Below, in pieces: positions 47,701 through 56,960 of a stretch of DNA of 64,000 bases. The DNA is taken from IMG/VR virus record IMGVR_UViG_3300027896_000023, positions 20,166 through 84,165 of that record; one strand, written 5' to 3'. The DNA comes from a virus. Position 1 is the first letter of the stretch. Each line of letters begins with the position of its first letter. Both the position numbers and the translations under genes were made by a program. The notes under the pieces are model-generated. The model was given only the letters and a program-made list of their open reading frames with translations, was not told the DNA's origin and did no database searches.

Positions 47701-50700
47701 GCAGCGGACGTCGCCTGTTCCAGCACCCTGGATTGTTATGCTGGTTGGCATGTTTTTGCTGCTGCGGTTCCTGCAGAGGAAAGCATGAGATAGGAAAGCG
47801 TTGCCATGTAGGTGCACATAGAAGGCTTCGCTGAAGTCCGCTGCGCTGTGCAGGTGCACATAGAAGGCTTCGCTTGTACCTGTTTTGCTGGCGCTTCTCC
47901 GTATCGAGAAGCTGCTTGACAGATTTTTTGAAGTTGTCTTGCGTATGGTGAATGATCCGCTTATCGTTAATGTCCCTGGAAAACCCGTGCCAGACTCTGC
48001 AGACCAAGTGATGTTTTGCGGTTCAGGACTAACGTATTTGCGTACACGTAAATTATCGAAGTATGCCTCAATAGATCCATAGCCAGTGTTGCTGTCAGAT
48101 CCTCCTGCAACACCAACGTAGACGTCGCTGATAGCGTTGGCGCCAGCATAAGTTATGCTATTGATTGACTTGGAATACCACGTTTGAAGTGCATCGCCAG
48201 TCAAAACAGTTGTACTGTTTGGCCCTTGAGGGAAAACTGCACCAGTTAAAAACTGGTTGAAACGGTACTGGTAGCCACCTTGATACTGGTCTTTAACCCT
48301 GACCAAATAATAACTGGATCCATATTTGAAAGCAACGAAAGCGTAGATGTCCCACCAACCTACAGGTGTACCTAACGTTTGAAGGTAATAATCAAAGTCA
48401 ACAGCTATTGTTTGCGCATTGAAAAAGTTTGATCCATAATGAAGTTCACTGACTCCAGCAACGTAGATGCTGCTTTGCCCCACGTATGGCCTAAGCGCTT
48501 TAAGGTCTCCAACTCCGGATCTGCCGCCTCCAGTTTCTGCAGGTGTAACACCGACGGTTACATCGTAGTAGCTGCCGACAGCTGTACCGTCGTTTGTGTC
48601 TAGAGTAGCTGGCCAAGCATCACCTGCAAGACTGCTGTCGAATGATTCGAAAGCTAAGAATGTGGCTGGACCATTGCTGAGGGAAGTGAAGTTTGGAATG
48701 CCATAGTAGATGTAGATTGTTCGGTCAATAGAAGTTAAATCAGCAACGACGTTTACCCATAGTTCTTTCGGGTTAGCTGTATCGTTGATCCAGTATGAAA
48801 GTGGTGTTACTCCGTCGGATGCTGTAACGTAGAGATCCCATGGGAAGTTTATGCAGTGATTGTTAAGGTAGAGATCACTTGTTGTTGATGCGCCAACACC
48901 GCTGTGTAGGTTAATTTTTATTTGGTAGTTTGCACCGGCGCCAGTTGTATGTTGGATAACATGTGTTTGATAATATGGAAGTGCTGGCAGATCTGAAGAG
49001 GATGATTTCCGTATTGTCCATGAGGAAGAAAGATCCTTGCTGCTGCGTGTACGGACAGTAAAACTGCATCGCAGATCTTTAGTTGATTTGTTTCGAACTG
49101 AAAACTTCTCTGACAGGTCTTTTGTGAGTATCCGCAGGTTCATGCTGGAAGATAAATCAACTGTGAGTATGCGTAGGTTGAAGCTTTCAGACAGGTTAGC
49201 GTAGCGGGATACGCCGAATTTGCAGCTTAAATCCTTTGAAGATGACAAGCGAACAGTAACATTGCAGGAGAGATCTTTAGATGACGCCTTACGTAGTGTG
49301 AAACTGCTGCGCAATGTTTTGCTGCTGTAATCCCGAATGCTAAAGTTGCTTCGGAGATTTACTGCGACAGATTCTCGGAGTTCAAATGAAGATGACAGAT
49401 CATTCACAGTTGTTTTTCTACAGGTGAAACTGCCTGAGAGATCTTTCGCTGTTGATTTTTTTATGGTGAAGCTTGCCGATAAATTAGCAGCGGTTCCTAA
49501 AGACAGATGGAAGCTTGAAGATAAGTTAACGTTGCTTTGATGGGTAACTATGAATTTGCAGGATATGTTTTTGCTGTTGCTTTTGCGGATCTTGAATGAC
49601 GATGAAACATTTTTGGATGCGCTTCTGCGAATGGCAAAGCTGGAGGATATATTTTTGCTTATAATTGCGATCGTAAGAGTGACTGATGCAGATAGATTCT
49701 TAGAGGCGTTTTTACGGATTCTGAAACTGGATGCTAAATTAGCGATCGTTATTGGAATAAAGAAGCTAGATGATAAGTCAGGATGCCGAACGCCTAAGCC
49801 TAATATGTCATAAAGTAGGTCCCAACCGGTGAAGACGCCGCCCCAAGTTGCACCTTGATCGTAACTTGCAGCCACGCCCATTCCGCCGCCAGTGTTCATT
49901 CCAAAGAACATGTAGCCGGCTGAAGGTCTCAAAGAGAAACCGTAACTGTGCCCCGAAAGCAAAGTGTATGGCGTGTTGAAATAATATGTAATAGCATCAG
50001 GATTGTTGTTTGGCGCTGATATTGCTGGGCTTACAGCTAAATCTGCACCTGTAGGACGCCCTGCTGCTGCGTTTTGAAGGGCAACATAGACTGTTTGCCC
50101 ACTATTGCTGAAGTTTACAATTTTAAAAGTTATGCCAAGTATCTGTTTTGTCCATGGGGCATTGAAGATTGTTGCCAGCCACCATCCAGGATTGGTGTTT
50201 GAGTTGCTAATGTACTTGGATTGTGAATAGATAGCGCATGGCACGATGGTTGACCATGAACATCCAGGTACAATAAAGCTGCAGGATAATGTGGCTGCGC
50301 CATGAGGGCCAACAGTGAAGTTGGAAGGAAGATCGTTAACTGCGCATGCTGAGAAACTTGAGGATAAGTCAGGGTTAGCAATGCCGAAGAGAGTTACGCT
50401 TACATCGTAAGTTGGTCCTGGCTGAGACCAGGTTCCTCCATCATAACTTGAAGACCAAGTGTTTGTACCTTCTGGCAAACTGCATATTTGGTGGGTAAGG
50501 TTTTTTCCTGAGAGATACCTGTCGACAGCTACGTATTCAACGCCAGCGGTTAATGTGTAGGGCGACGCGAAATATCCAACATAGATGTCTTGGCCTGAAT
50601 CAGAAACATACGGTGCAACAATTACAGATGCCAGGTCAGGGCCTGTTGGTTCATGGTTTATGTCAGCTGCCCTGATTGAGAATTTACGGTTGGAAATTCC

Positions 50701-52929
50701 TGCTTGGCCACCGTAGGCTTGCAGGTAGAAGCCTACTCCATATACTTTGAGGTTTGATGTTGGAGTAAATGGTTGTGCAGTAAAGGGATCGACAGCCCAG
50801 CCGCCTATATTATTAATTTTTGTACTGAAAACTGGAATGATTGCTGTGCCAGAGTAATGAGGCATAATGAAAGCGGTTGAAACACCATCAATACTATACT
50901 GTGGTGGCAACGTAAAGTCTGAAGACATGTCTGCAAAACGCCAGCGAACAAAGAAGCTGCTGGATAACTCTGGCTTATGTACGCCGTATACTGTTTCGCT
51001 GTCGCATCTAACGGTGAAATTGGATCCGCAGTTTTTGCTTGCATAACTAGGCAGTTCAAAGCTGGATGAAAGGTCTGTTGAACTTTCGCTTCTAACAGTG
51101 AAGCTGGATTGTATGTCTGTAGAAGATTGTTCTGGAAGGGAAACACTGCAGGATAAATCGTTGAGGCCGTCGAACCAATGCACATAAACACTGGTGCTTA
51201 AGTCAGCGGCACCATGTTCATGCACAAAGAAAGCGGTACTTAACTCAACTGATCCTGTTGGCACAATGAAGCATTCGCTTAAATCCGCTGATCCTGATTG
51301 TGATAGTTGCAGTTTTAAAAGAACACGGTTATCTACTGGGAGGTAAAGAAAACCGTCGCTGATTGTGATAGCTTCTGCACCATAGTATTCTGGAGGTAAT
51401 GCTATTGCGCCGCCGACTTCTTTTTGCAGCAAAGATGCCACGTCGACTAACTGTAGGTCAGCATGATCGTTGTACCAGTCGGAAAGGTATAATGTTCCAT
51501 TAGAAACTAGTAAACTACCGTAGTCATCCATGTTTACGGATTGAACTTCTATAACGGCTATTTCAGTGAATGCTGCTTTGTCAACTACACTGATGTAGTT
51601 TGGCTGAACCCAGTCGCCATTGGTTGAAAATATGTAGGTGTCATCTGCGCAGCCAGTCCAACATCGACGGATACGAACGTCTAAAGTTATTTGTTCATAA
51701 CTATCAAGTGACGCTGGAAGCTTCAGCAAAATAGTGTTATTTTCGTTATCAATAACGGTGGTGTAAATGTATCCATCGCTGTAAATTGTAAAGCCAGAGG
51801 AAGAAACAAATGATGAAAGATCTATGCCGCCAGTAACAGTGAAGGAAGCTAAATCAATTTTAGCGATACCGTCATTGAAACTCATGTATATTGAAGATCC
51901 ATCGAAGGCAGTGTCATTCACATACTCGTTTGTGCCAAGGTCTAAGCTGTCAACGTAAAAATCTGATAATCGCACTCTCATAAGAAAAGTGTTGTATGGT
52001 GAATTGTTATCTTCGTCATCATAATACATGTAGCCTCCAGCAAACCATATTCGAGCTGGGCTACGTCCCATACATAGTTGTTGCCATACTACAGAGAAAC
52101 TTGATTTCTCAACCAAACAAACTATCGGGCCATCATTTCCATATCCGCCAAGACCAATGTAATCTGCGTTTTGCCCAATAGCATACGCACTCATCGGAAC
52201 TGGAACTGAGTTAACGATGCTTGCTTGGACATAAAATGGATTATTTACATTAAATGAACTGGACAGGTCATCAGCTAAAGCACCGTAATCTCCATTGAAA
52301 GTTATAGTAATGGCATCGTAATGTCCCCACGGCATAGTTGTGCCTGAGTTTGCGTTACCTTTACTACTAACTATGTTATCCAGGTAGGCAAGACTCTTGT
52401 TTCCTTCTCGTGCACCATCAATCAATGTGAAACCATTTTGTGGATCTGTCTGTGCGCCTGACCCAATGTTTGTAGCAAAAATAATTCCCACCCATAACTC
52501 GTTATCCTGTGAAGTAAGGTCTATCCAAGGAGTAGTGGGGTTAGTTCCATTTCCGCCTCCTGTGCCATATTTGTCAAGATACCCTTTGTACGGTAATCCA
52601 GAGTATTCCCAGAGGTCTACTATACATGTACCAGTTGGATCACCTGACATGTTAATAGTAATCTCAGCATTAGCATCTGCGCCGACAGCGCCAACCCATA
52701 CTTCAAGAACGCCATCCCATTGATTGAAACCGGGTGGCATTTTTGTCCAGGTTACGCCTGTTTGAGAAATAGAAGCAACTGTTGGCGGAGGCGGAGTGTA
52801 AGTTACTTCGTCACCGCGCAGGGCAATAGCTGCAACAATGAGGTTCCATTCAGTAGGCGGATCGTCCAAGGTAACAGTAAGAGGATTAGATGATGATGTA
52901 CCTCGAGCGTTCTGGACTCGTGTAATCAT
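44740..52929 (-). CDS. Giant repeat protein 2 (2729 aa), probable fibre or adhesin
   Basis: Order: N-terminal domain shared with the 739-aa protein (GVTWTKMPPGFNQWDGVLEV, NELWVGIIF), a beta-propeller-like region (about 230-550), first 14-residue repeats, two related about 130-residue beta domains (FSIRAADINHEPTGPDLASV; FKIVNFSNSGQTVYVALQNA), more repeats, a DUF2341-like domain (PWDLYVTASDGVTPLSYWIN; DRTIYIYYG), then about 1100 residues of the SSSFTIRK repeat with basic substitutions (SFTVRSRSTRALSSNF). The end is DLSSSVCVV- and KVSTWLEENQ-like. Probably a long, carbohydrate-binding fibre. Confidence 0.7.
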   Translation of the reverse strand: MITRVQNARGTSSSNPLTVTLDDPPTEWNLIVAAIALRGDEVTYTPPPPTVASISQTGVTWTKMPPGFNQWDGVLEVWVGAVGADANAEITINMSGDPTGTCIVDLWEYSGLPYKGYLDKYGTGGGNGTNPTTPWIDLTSQDNELWVGIIFATNIGSGAQTDPQNGFTLIDGAREGNKSLAYLDNIVSSKGNANSGTTMPWGHYDAITITFNGDYGALADDLSSSFNVNNPFYVQASIVNSVPVPMSAYAIGQNADYIGLGGYGNDGPIVCLVEKSSFSVVWQQLCMGRSPARIWFAGGYMYYDDEDNNSPYNTFLMRVRLSDFYVDSLDLGTNEYVNDTAFDGSSIYMSFNDGIAKIDLASFTVTGGIDLSSFVSSSGFTIYSDGYIYTTVIDNENNTILLKLPASLDSYEQITLDVRIRRCWTGCADDTYIFSTNGDWVQPNYISVVDKAAFTEIAVIEVQSVNMDDYGSLLVSNGTLYLSDWYNDHADLQLVDVASLLQKEVGGAIALPPEYYGAEAITISDGFLYLPVDNRVLLKLQLSQSGSADLSECFIVPTGSVELSTAFFVHEHGAADLSTSVYVHWFDGLNDLSCSVSLPEQSSTDIQSSFTVRSESSTDLSSSFELPSYASKNCGSNFTVRCDSETVYGVHKPELSSSFFVRWRFADMSSDFTLPPQYSIDGVSTAFIMPHYSGTAIIPVFSTKINNIGGWAVDPFTAQPFTPTSNLKVYGVGFYLQAYGGQAGISNRKFSIRAADINHEPTGPDLASVIVAPYVSDSGQDIYVGYFASPYTLTAGVEYVAVDRYLSGKNLTHQICSLPEGTNTWSSSYDGGTWSQPGPTYDVSVTLFGIANPDLSSSFSACAVNDLPSNFTVGPHGAATLSCSFIVPGCSWSTIVPCAIYSQSKYISNSNTNPGWWLATIFNAPWTKQILGITFKIVNFSNSGQTVYVALQNAAAGRPTGADLAVSPAISAPNNNPDAITYYFNTPYTLLSGHSYGFSLRPSAGYMFFGMNTGGGMGVAASYDQGATWGGVFTGWDLLYDILGLGVRHPDLSSSFFIPITIANLASSFRIRKNASKNLSASVTLTIAIISKNISSSFAIRRSASKNVSSSFKIRKSNSKNISCKFIVTHQSNVNLSSSFHLSLGTAANLSASFTIKKSTAKDLSGSFTCRKTTVNDLSSSFELRESVAVNLRSNFSIRDYSSKTLRSSFTLRKASSKDLSCNVTVRLSSSKDLSCKFGVSRYANLSESFNLRILTVDLSSSMNLRILTKDLSEKFSVRNKSTKDLRCSFTVRTRSSKDLSSSWTIRKSSSSDLPALPYYQTHVIQHTTGAGANYQIKINLHSGVGASTTSDLYLNNHCINFPWDLYVTASDGVTPLSYWINDTANPKELWVNVVADLTSIDRTIYIYYGIPNFTSLSNGPATFLAFESFDSSLAGDAWPATLDTNDGTAVGSYYDVTVGVTPAETGGGRSGVGDLKALRPYVGQSSIYVAGVSELHYGSNFFNAQTIAVDFDYYLQTLGTPVGWWDIYAFVAFKYGSSYYLVRVKDQYQGGYQYRFNQFLTGAVFPQGPNSTTVLTGDALQTWYSKSINSITYAGANAISDVYVGVAGGSDSNTGYGSIEAYFDNLRVRKYVSPEPQNITWSAESGTGFPGTLTISGSFTIRKTTSKNLSSSFSIRRSASKTGTSEAFYVHLHSAADFSEAFYVHLHGNAFLSHAFLCRNRSSKNMPTSITIQGAGTGDVRCNFTIRNFADLSESFTVHNTPGKTNLSSKFVISKPGFRQLRSKFTLRKAGSKSGVSSSFSIRLPNTANAHGSVTIRTSRSKDCRSNIRIRNRGSRALSSSFSVIKNNLSSSCTVRKASSKRLSSSIYVNKQSFSRDLLGRFTVRSRSTADLSGSFTPKHISANCRSSFTVRSKNTSEVSSSVTLTRRTKNSLSSSFTVRSGSSAYNRGKFKIGHSAAADVSSKFTLRKATAADASANITVRQSTSRTSKCSFTVRSRSTRALSSNFYLKPQRNLSSNFTLRKSNSKTLRSSFYVRKLGFSDLSSKFIIKKRGSQALSSSVSPQRISANCRCSFTVRQASTKDMHGNFTLTRRSYKRLSSNFTVQNKATTTLRSSFRISNPFTVDLSSSFSLRKALSQDTSCSITLRHQTSKDCRSSFRVRSRSTRALSSNFYLKPQRNLSSNFTLRKSTAKDLRSSVYVRKLGSASVSCKFTIRSRGSLYLSSSITPKRLSTNCRCSVTVRNKGSAALSSSFYLKLQRDLSSSFTNRRSTSKDLRSSVYVRKLGQAEASGKFTVRKRSGVDLSCSVTPKRLSANCRCSFTVRQFSSKAISSSFTLTRRSYKRLSSNVTVRNKAAAACRSSFRIGHQSTVFVSSSFSIRSRVSAAVSSNFTVRSVAVKNSKCSFTIRGRSTRALSCSFYVPPQRNLSSSFQTRKVSSRRLSSSFYVRRIGAADVSAKLVIRKRSSRDCSGSFTPQRLHANYRCTFTVRNRSAKDLGSSFTIGYIAKANLRSSLTLRISGSVSLRSSFRITHSTSTEVSSSFTVRRPAAANLHSNVTIKKSGLKDFKCSFTVRHQIAKDLRSSFNLKKPTAVDLSSSFFVLVAPSLPSNVTIRKVSKKDLRSSVSLRKRTEADCSCSFIVYRPRVDLSCSFTIRRSSRQRLRSNFTVRGQNARNLSSSVCVVKSDNLRSNFSIGPGKFGYVHLATHSVVRTSFCVTTRAKVSTWLEENQ

Positions 52930-53028
52930 TTAGATTCAAATAAGAATAGCCTGTTGTGTGGTTTTTAGTCTTACGGTTTAGCGTGTACTATACATGACTG
53001 AAGAGGAAACGGTTGAACGAAAAATAGT

Positions 53029-53412
53029 TTATGGGAACCCGTTTTCAGTAGCGCGATCAACTTTCTTTGTGGTGCACATAACATTGCCAGTGCGTGGGTC
53101 ACAGTCAAGTTCTATTCGGTAAATATTTGGCGCTTCACCCACGTGGAAACCAAGCGATAAAGCTTCAATTGTTGCCGGGTGATCCATAAATGCTGCCTGG
53201 TGTCTGTTGATTAAAATGCCCAGGTCTTTGCTTTCAGAAGCCTTCACATAGATATTGTGGACGTCATCGCTGGCTTTAACAGCAATAATTTTTCCATTCA
53301 CCGTACGTTCTACAGAAGTGATAACTTCACCTGCAGGAATAGTCCACGGGTAACAGTCTACATCCGTGTAGGTTTTACCGCTTTTAGTATGAATCATCCA
53401 TCTATTAGCCAA
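53029..53412 (-). CDS. Hypothetical structural protein, 127 aa
   Basis: MANRWMIHTKSGKTYTDVDC, ITSVERTVNGKIIAVKASDD, and YRIELDCDPRTGNVMCTTKK: mainly beta strands. It is in the structural block between a fibre and a coiled-coil protein, so a tail or baseplate part is plausible. 100 nt of non-coding DNA with GTGTACTATACATG separate it from the fibre gene. Confidence 0.6.
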   Translation of the reverse strand: MANRWMIHTKSGKTYTDVDCYPWTIPAGEVITSVERTVNGKIIAVKASDDVHNIYVKASESKDLGILINRHQAAFMDHPATIEALSLGFHVGEAPNIYRIELDCDPRTGNVMCTTKKVDRATENGFP

Positions 53413-53462
53413 ATTCTTCGCTCCACAGAAAAGTATGGGGTAGTTTATGTTTAAGCTTTTCG

Positions 53463-53693
53463 TTAAGGGTTAACGGCCACAGTAATTGACGCAGATAAAG
53501 ATGAAGAAAGCACTTGTTTCTTAGCTTCTAACTCTGCAACTTCCTGCCGAAGCGCCTCAGCTTTCTTCTGCAGATCCTCATTTGCTTTCTCAAAATTGAT
53601 AGCTTTACCTGCTGCTGGAAACAGCTTCATCATATCAATAAACTGTTGTAGCTCTTCCAAATTGTTAATGCGTAATAACAGATTAATTTCCAT
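53463..53693 (-). CDS. Coiled-coil protein, 76 aa
   Basis: MEINLLLRINNLEELQQFID, then EDLQKKAEALRQEVAELEAK, a parallel coiled coil, and a LSSSLSASITVAVNP tail that loosely resembles the fibre repeat. SD comes from CTACAGGTGTAATCT, 8 nt before ATG. Possible trimerising or tape-measure-like element. Confidence 0.6.
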   Translation of the reverse strand: MEINLLLRINNLEELQQFIDMMKLFPAAGKAINFEKANEDLQKKAEALRQEVAELEAKKQVLSSSLSASITVAVNP

Positions 53694-53786
53694 AGATTAC
53701 ACCTGTAGTTTTAGGAATAAAAAACTTACCATACTGAACTCCCAGGGGAGAACACTATGGAACCAAGGGGAGATCTGAACCCGATT

Positions 53787-54173
53787 TTAACCAGTGTACT
53801 GGTATCTGACGTGATGCTTGAACAGAACTGTGCCTGACGTTGTTGGCGATGCTGGAACTTTGACCTTTGTCCTGACGTTGATGCTGTTGCCGTATCCTGC
53901 TGCAACCGAAGCGGCTGCTGCTTCTACGCCTGATCCAACTGATTTGACGTACGCGCCTTCTTTGCTTGTGCTTTCATAGACCCATGAACCTGTCTTGGCC
54001 TCTGAAGCATTCGTTGATCCCATGTAGCTGATGCTGACGTTGACCGCTGAAGCATAGCCACCTGTCTTGTTTCGAATGTGGTAGGATTTTGTTGCTGTCG
54101 AAGTTCCGACGTCCACGACGCCGAAGCTGATACTGGTTGGGTTAAAACTGATTGACGGAGCTGAGTTTACCAT
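53787..54173 (-). CDS. Beta-sandwich structural protein, 128 aa
   Basis: MVNSAPSISFNPTSISFGVV, DVGTSTATKSYHIRNKTGGY (Ig-like/ASH-type opening), ending GTVLFKHHVRYQYTG. Small Gly/Ser/Ala-rich with no Cys, like a tail-tube or decoration protein. Own TATA-like element upstream, consistent with strong expression. Confidence 0.6.
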   Translation of the reverse strand: MVNSAPSISFNPTSISFGVVDVGTSTATKSYHIRNKTGGYASAVNVSISYMGSTNASEAKTGSWVYESTSKEGAYVKSVGSGVEAAAASVAAGYGNSINVRTKVKVPASPTTSGTVLFKHHVRYQYTG

Positions 54174-54207
54174 ATATGGTCACGTTAAGAGTTGTTTGGG
54201 GGTTCTA

Positions 54208-54220
54208 TGTTTTTAAGCGT
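54208..54220 (-). promoter_or_regulatory. TATA-like element before the 128-aa structural gene
   Basis: On the - strand ACGCTTAAAAACATAG lies about 40 nt before ATG 54173, a plausible TATA box with a short leader. ACCATATATGGT straddles the start codon. Confidence 0.35.
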
Positions 54221-54235
54221 TCTTATCTTGCGAGT

Positions 54236-54856
54236 TCAGAGTTTTTCTCCGGCTAAGAAAGTGTGGTGTTGTATGTGGCTTTTCTGCACCTGTAGATTGA
54301 ATTCAGGCTTGAAAGCCTCCTGGTAAAAAGAAACTGGTCGACAGGTGATGTGAGAGTATTCTTCCCAGGTAATAGCATCCATCATGAATTCGTGAATGTA
54401 AAGCATACCGCCTTTCTTGACTAGCTGCTTAAGATTCAACACTGCCTGATTGAATTCTTTCGGATCTAAGATGTGCTGCAGCACCATGTTTGATACAGCG
54501 GCATCCATAACTTCAGGTTTAATTGTGAGACCGCCTCGTGCAGCAAGAGGAAGAGAAAGATTTGCCTGGAGAAGAAAATCGAATTTGCGCCGTTTATGAT
54601 GTTTAGCAAACAGCTTCAGCATCTCAGCACTGAAGTCAACTCCCCAGTATTGCTTGCAGTGATTGGATAGTGTACTATACAGTCTTCCTGTGCCGCAGCC
54701 GAAATCAAGAAGCATTTCAAATTGGCCAATCTGATCGATTGTTTTGAGGGTTACATCATCTTTCATTGCTGTGCCTGCTTGGCCTGGCGATGTGATACCT
54801 GATGCCTTTGCACGGTCGTCCCAGTATTTCGTGGGATTAGAATACTCGCCGGTCAC
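54236..54856 (-). CDS. Class I SAM methyltransferase, 206 aa
   Basis: MLLDFGCGTGRLYSTLSNHC (motif I), QYWGVDFSAEMLKLF (motif II), VMDAAVSNMVLQHILDPKEF (motif IV), GGMLYIHEFM (motif V). Preceded by YWDDRAKASGITS, as in small-molecule or sugar methyltransferases. Adjacent to glycosyltransferases, so glycan methylation is an option. FNLQVQKS lies on a word copy. Confidence 0.8.
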   Translation of the reverse strand: MTGEYSNPTKYWDDRAKASGITSPGQAGTAMKDDVTLKTIDQIGQFEMLLDFGCGTGRLYSTLSNHCKQYWGVDFSAEMLKLFAKHHKRRKFDFLLQANLSLPLAARGGLTIKPEVMDAAVSNMVLQHILDPKEFNQAVLNLKQLVKKGGMLYIHEFMMDAITWEEYSHITCRPVSFYQEAFKPEFNLQVQKSHIQHHTFLAGEKL

Positions 54857-55296
54857 GTTTTTGCCTCTGGAGACTTCACGATTATTGCTGTTGCTTTCAT
54901 AATGTGTTCTACTGCTTGGCTGAGGGCTTGTTTGGCAATTAAAAGATTATTGATTACATCAATGTTTACTGTGGCGCCATCTAAGCTGATTTCCAAAAGA
55001 ACCGTGCACCCCGGTACAAGAACAGAATTATCCAGTTCCTCCAGTTTCATCACAACTTCCGCTATAAGCTGTTCCTTAACAGCAGAAGCCGGGCTGAAAA
55101 GTTCAGGATGCAGGGGTTTAAAATTGTCAGGCGGCGCTAAGAGTGACTCTTGGTTTCTACGGTATTTGTTACGTATGCAGTTTTCACAGTATTCGCCCCA
55201 TCGTTCTGTGTTAGCGAAAACGTTTGCACATTTAGCATAGTCGATGCAGCTGACTAATCCATGTTTAGACTGGATGGTGAATGGTTGGGCACTCAT
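54853..55296 (-). CDS. Hypothetical protein, 147 aa, with zinc-like N-terminus
   Basis: CIDYAKCANVFANTERWGEY and CENCIRNKYRRN give three to four cysteines in the N-terminal 45 residues. Then EQLIAEVVMKLEELDNSVLV and LLEISLDGATVNIDVINNLL. ATGA overlaps at both ends. Unknown. Confidence 0.6.
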   Translation of the reverse strand: MSAQPFTIQSKHGLVSCIDYAKCANVFANTERWGEYCENCIRNKYRRNQESLLAPPDNFKPLHPELFSPASAVKEQLIAEVVMKLEELDNSVLVPGCTVLLEISLDGATVNIDVINNLLIAKQALSQAVEHIMKATAIIVKSPEAKT

Positions 55297-55568
55297 AGTT
55301 TTTTCTCCGCTTTACGCATCTTCTCATCCAGCTTTTTCTGTTCTTCATCAAGCCATCTCTTGTAGGCTTCACGGTTCAAACTGTACTCTACGTGTTTGTA
55401 ATCAATCTGTTCCCGGTCCACAAGCCCTTCATTCTGCAATAGATGAAGTTCCTGGCTGAAGTGACTCTTGCTTGGTCTACCAGTCTCGTTGTAGAGATCA
55501 GTAAACCGCAGGTTCACTGGTGAATCCAGAAGCGCTTTGATTACTTTTTCACGTAGAGACTCAGACAC
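55293..55568 (-). CDS. Winged-helix regulator, 91 aa
   Basis: GTG start. REKVIKALLDSPVNLRFTDL, SKSHFSQELHLLQNEGLVDR and a wing (KHVEYSLNREAYKRW) give an ArsR-type winged helix, followed by a basic coiled tail. Likely a local transcription regulator. Confidence 0.7.
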   Translation of the reverse strand: MSESLREKVIKALLDSPVNLRFTDLYNETGRPSKSHFSQELHLLQNEGLVDREQIDYKHVEYSLNREAYKRWLDEEQKKLDEKMRKAEKKL

Positions 55569-55701
55569 GTTTAGGTAACTCCTGTAACTCCTCTTTCTTC
55601 GGGTCTTTCACATGGATGGTGCACGGATTATTTTTTTCTGGGCATCCTTTCCTGTGTATGCAGTTGTGGCAGCCGTTAATTTTCATTTGGTGGTTCATCA
55701 T
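55561..55701 (-). CDS. 46-aa Cys/His mini-protein
   Basis: MMNHQMKINGCHNCIHRKGC then CTIHVKDPKKE: C-x2-C-x5-C-x6-C with His residues, a metal site. Overlaps the winged-helix gene start and the glycosyltransferase stop (TGATG). Confidence 0.55.
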   Translation of the reverse strand: MMNHQMKINGCHNCIHRKGCPEKNNPCTIHVKDPKKEELQELPKRV

Positions 55702-56786
55702 TTCACCTCGTTTTGTACCTTCCGCAGGATCTCCACAACTTGCGCTGCGGTCTTGCGAATGTCGTAATACTGTTCAGCGATCTGTCGGCACTCATTTCGC
55801 ACTGCTTCTTTGTTTGCCCGGACTCGATCGTATGTCTTAGCTATAGCTTCTGAGAGTGATATAGGATCTAGTGCGTCAGCGTGCATGAATGCGTGGCTAT
55901 CATTGTACCTGGAGGATGAGTCGAAGTCTATACATGGGCAACCTGTAGCCATGCTTTCAAGGTTCACGCGGCTTGGATCGCCGTATAAGCTGGGGCTGAT
56001 AGTCATGTCGACAGCGCGGTACCAGTCTTCCGGGAAGTCCTGGAAGCCACGTAATCTGTGGTCTCCAAGAAATTTGTCGAAGCGGGCTTTGTACAGCATC
56101 ATCTCTAAGATTGGTTTTTCATCTCCGACACCCCAGTGGTAAAGCCGAACTTTCTCATTCTGTTTGTAATACTCGTTTATGGCCCAGTAAGGAAGAATAG
56201 GAAGTTTAACTCCGCCGCCTCTTTGTACTTCACCCATGCCGATTTTTGGTTCGCCGAATGTTGCATGGCGTTTGCCTTTAGGATTAAACCTGTCTATATC
56301 GACGCCTTTCGGGACATTGTAGTGTGTGCCTCGTTGGTCAAACTGTTTCCAGAATGTGCTTTGGCGGTTGCTGAAAACTATGGTAGCGTCTAGATTCTCG
56401 ATGCCGCCGACTACTGCGCTGAACGCACCGCTTTCTGCTTCAGCTTCATAGCATGCTTCAGGTGTTCCATGAATAAACATTACTCGTGGGCGCTGTTCAC
56501 AGGCGTAGCCGTTCATGAAGTAGCTGCTGCAGTGAATTGTAGCTTGATCGATAGCCCAGTCCTGGCTTTGTGTGGTTATGAAACCGTCAGCTTTGCCGCC
56601 GACTTTATCGTTTGGATCCACAATGCCTGCGATCACACCAGGTATTTCCATTTCTGCAATACAGAGTTCTTTCACGGTTTCATACATACCTGATCTGCCT
56701 GGCGCAAACATGCACCAATGGGCAATAACCAAGTCGATGTCTTCTTTTTCTTTTCCAGGAGGAACAGCTGCTGATTTTAAACTCAT
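55698..56786 (-). CDS. Glycosyltransferase, GT-B (GT4-like), 362 aa
   Basis: HWCMFAPGRSGMYETVKELC near the N-terminus, HGTPEACYEAEAESG, NVPKGVDIDRFNPKG (nucleotide-sugar hinge), RAVDMTISPSLYGDPSRVNL and ESMATGCPCIDFDSSSRYND at the donor site (E-x7-E-like), as in GT4 enzymes. Role probably virion or host-surface glycan. Confidence 0.75.
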   Translation of the reverse strand: MSLKSAAVPPGKEKEDIDLVIAHWCMFAPGRSGMYETVKELCIAEMEIPGVIAGIVDPNDKVGGKADGFITTQSQDWAIDQATIHCSSYFMNGYACEQRPRVMFIHGTPEACYEAEAESGAFSAVVGGIENLDATIVFSNRQSTFWKQFDQRGTHYNVPKGVDIDRFNPKGKRHATFGEPKIGMGEVQRGGGVKLPILPYWAINEYYKQNEKVRLYHWGVGDEKPILEMMLYKARFDKFLGDHRLRGFQDFPEDWYRAVDMTISPSLYGDPSRVNLESMATGCPCIDFDSSSRYNDSHAFMHADALDPISLSEAIAKTYDRVRANKEAVRNECRQIAEQYYDIRKTAAQVVEILRKVQNEVK

Positions 56787-56959
56787 GTTAAAAACTTCCG
56801 TTTTTTAGTTACTATAACATTGGTAAGTTCAGGTGTCGGAGGGCCTAATCCTCGGTTGTTCTCTAAGCTCCCTTTCGTAATTAAATATTTGAGTTCTTCT
56901 GGCGCCAGAGAGTTAGGGTCATTCACCCATATTTCAACGTTGAAATTTAATTTAGCCAT
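56783..56959 (-). CDS. Small hypothetical protein, 58 aa
   Basis: ATG 56959. MAKLNFNVEIWVNDPNSLAP, then ELKYLITKGSLENNRGLGPP, a short beta-helix segment between two glycosyltransferases. Unknown. Confidence 0.5.
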   Translation of the reverse strand: MAKLNFNVEIWVNDPNSLAPEELKYLITKGSLENNRGLGPPTPELTNVIVTKKRKFLT

Positions 56960-56960
56960 G

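Noticed and set aside
47810-47880. Direct repeat GCACATAGAAGGCTTCGCT
   Set aside because: It is two adjacent copies of one protein module (EAFYVHLHS) within the giant gene, not a mobile element.
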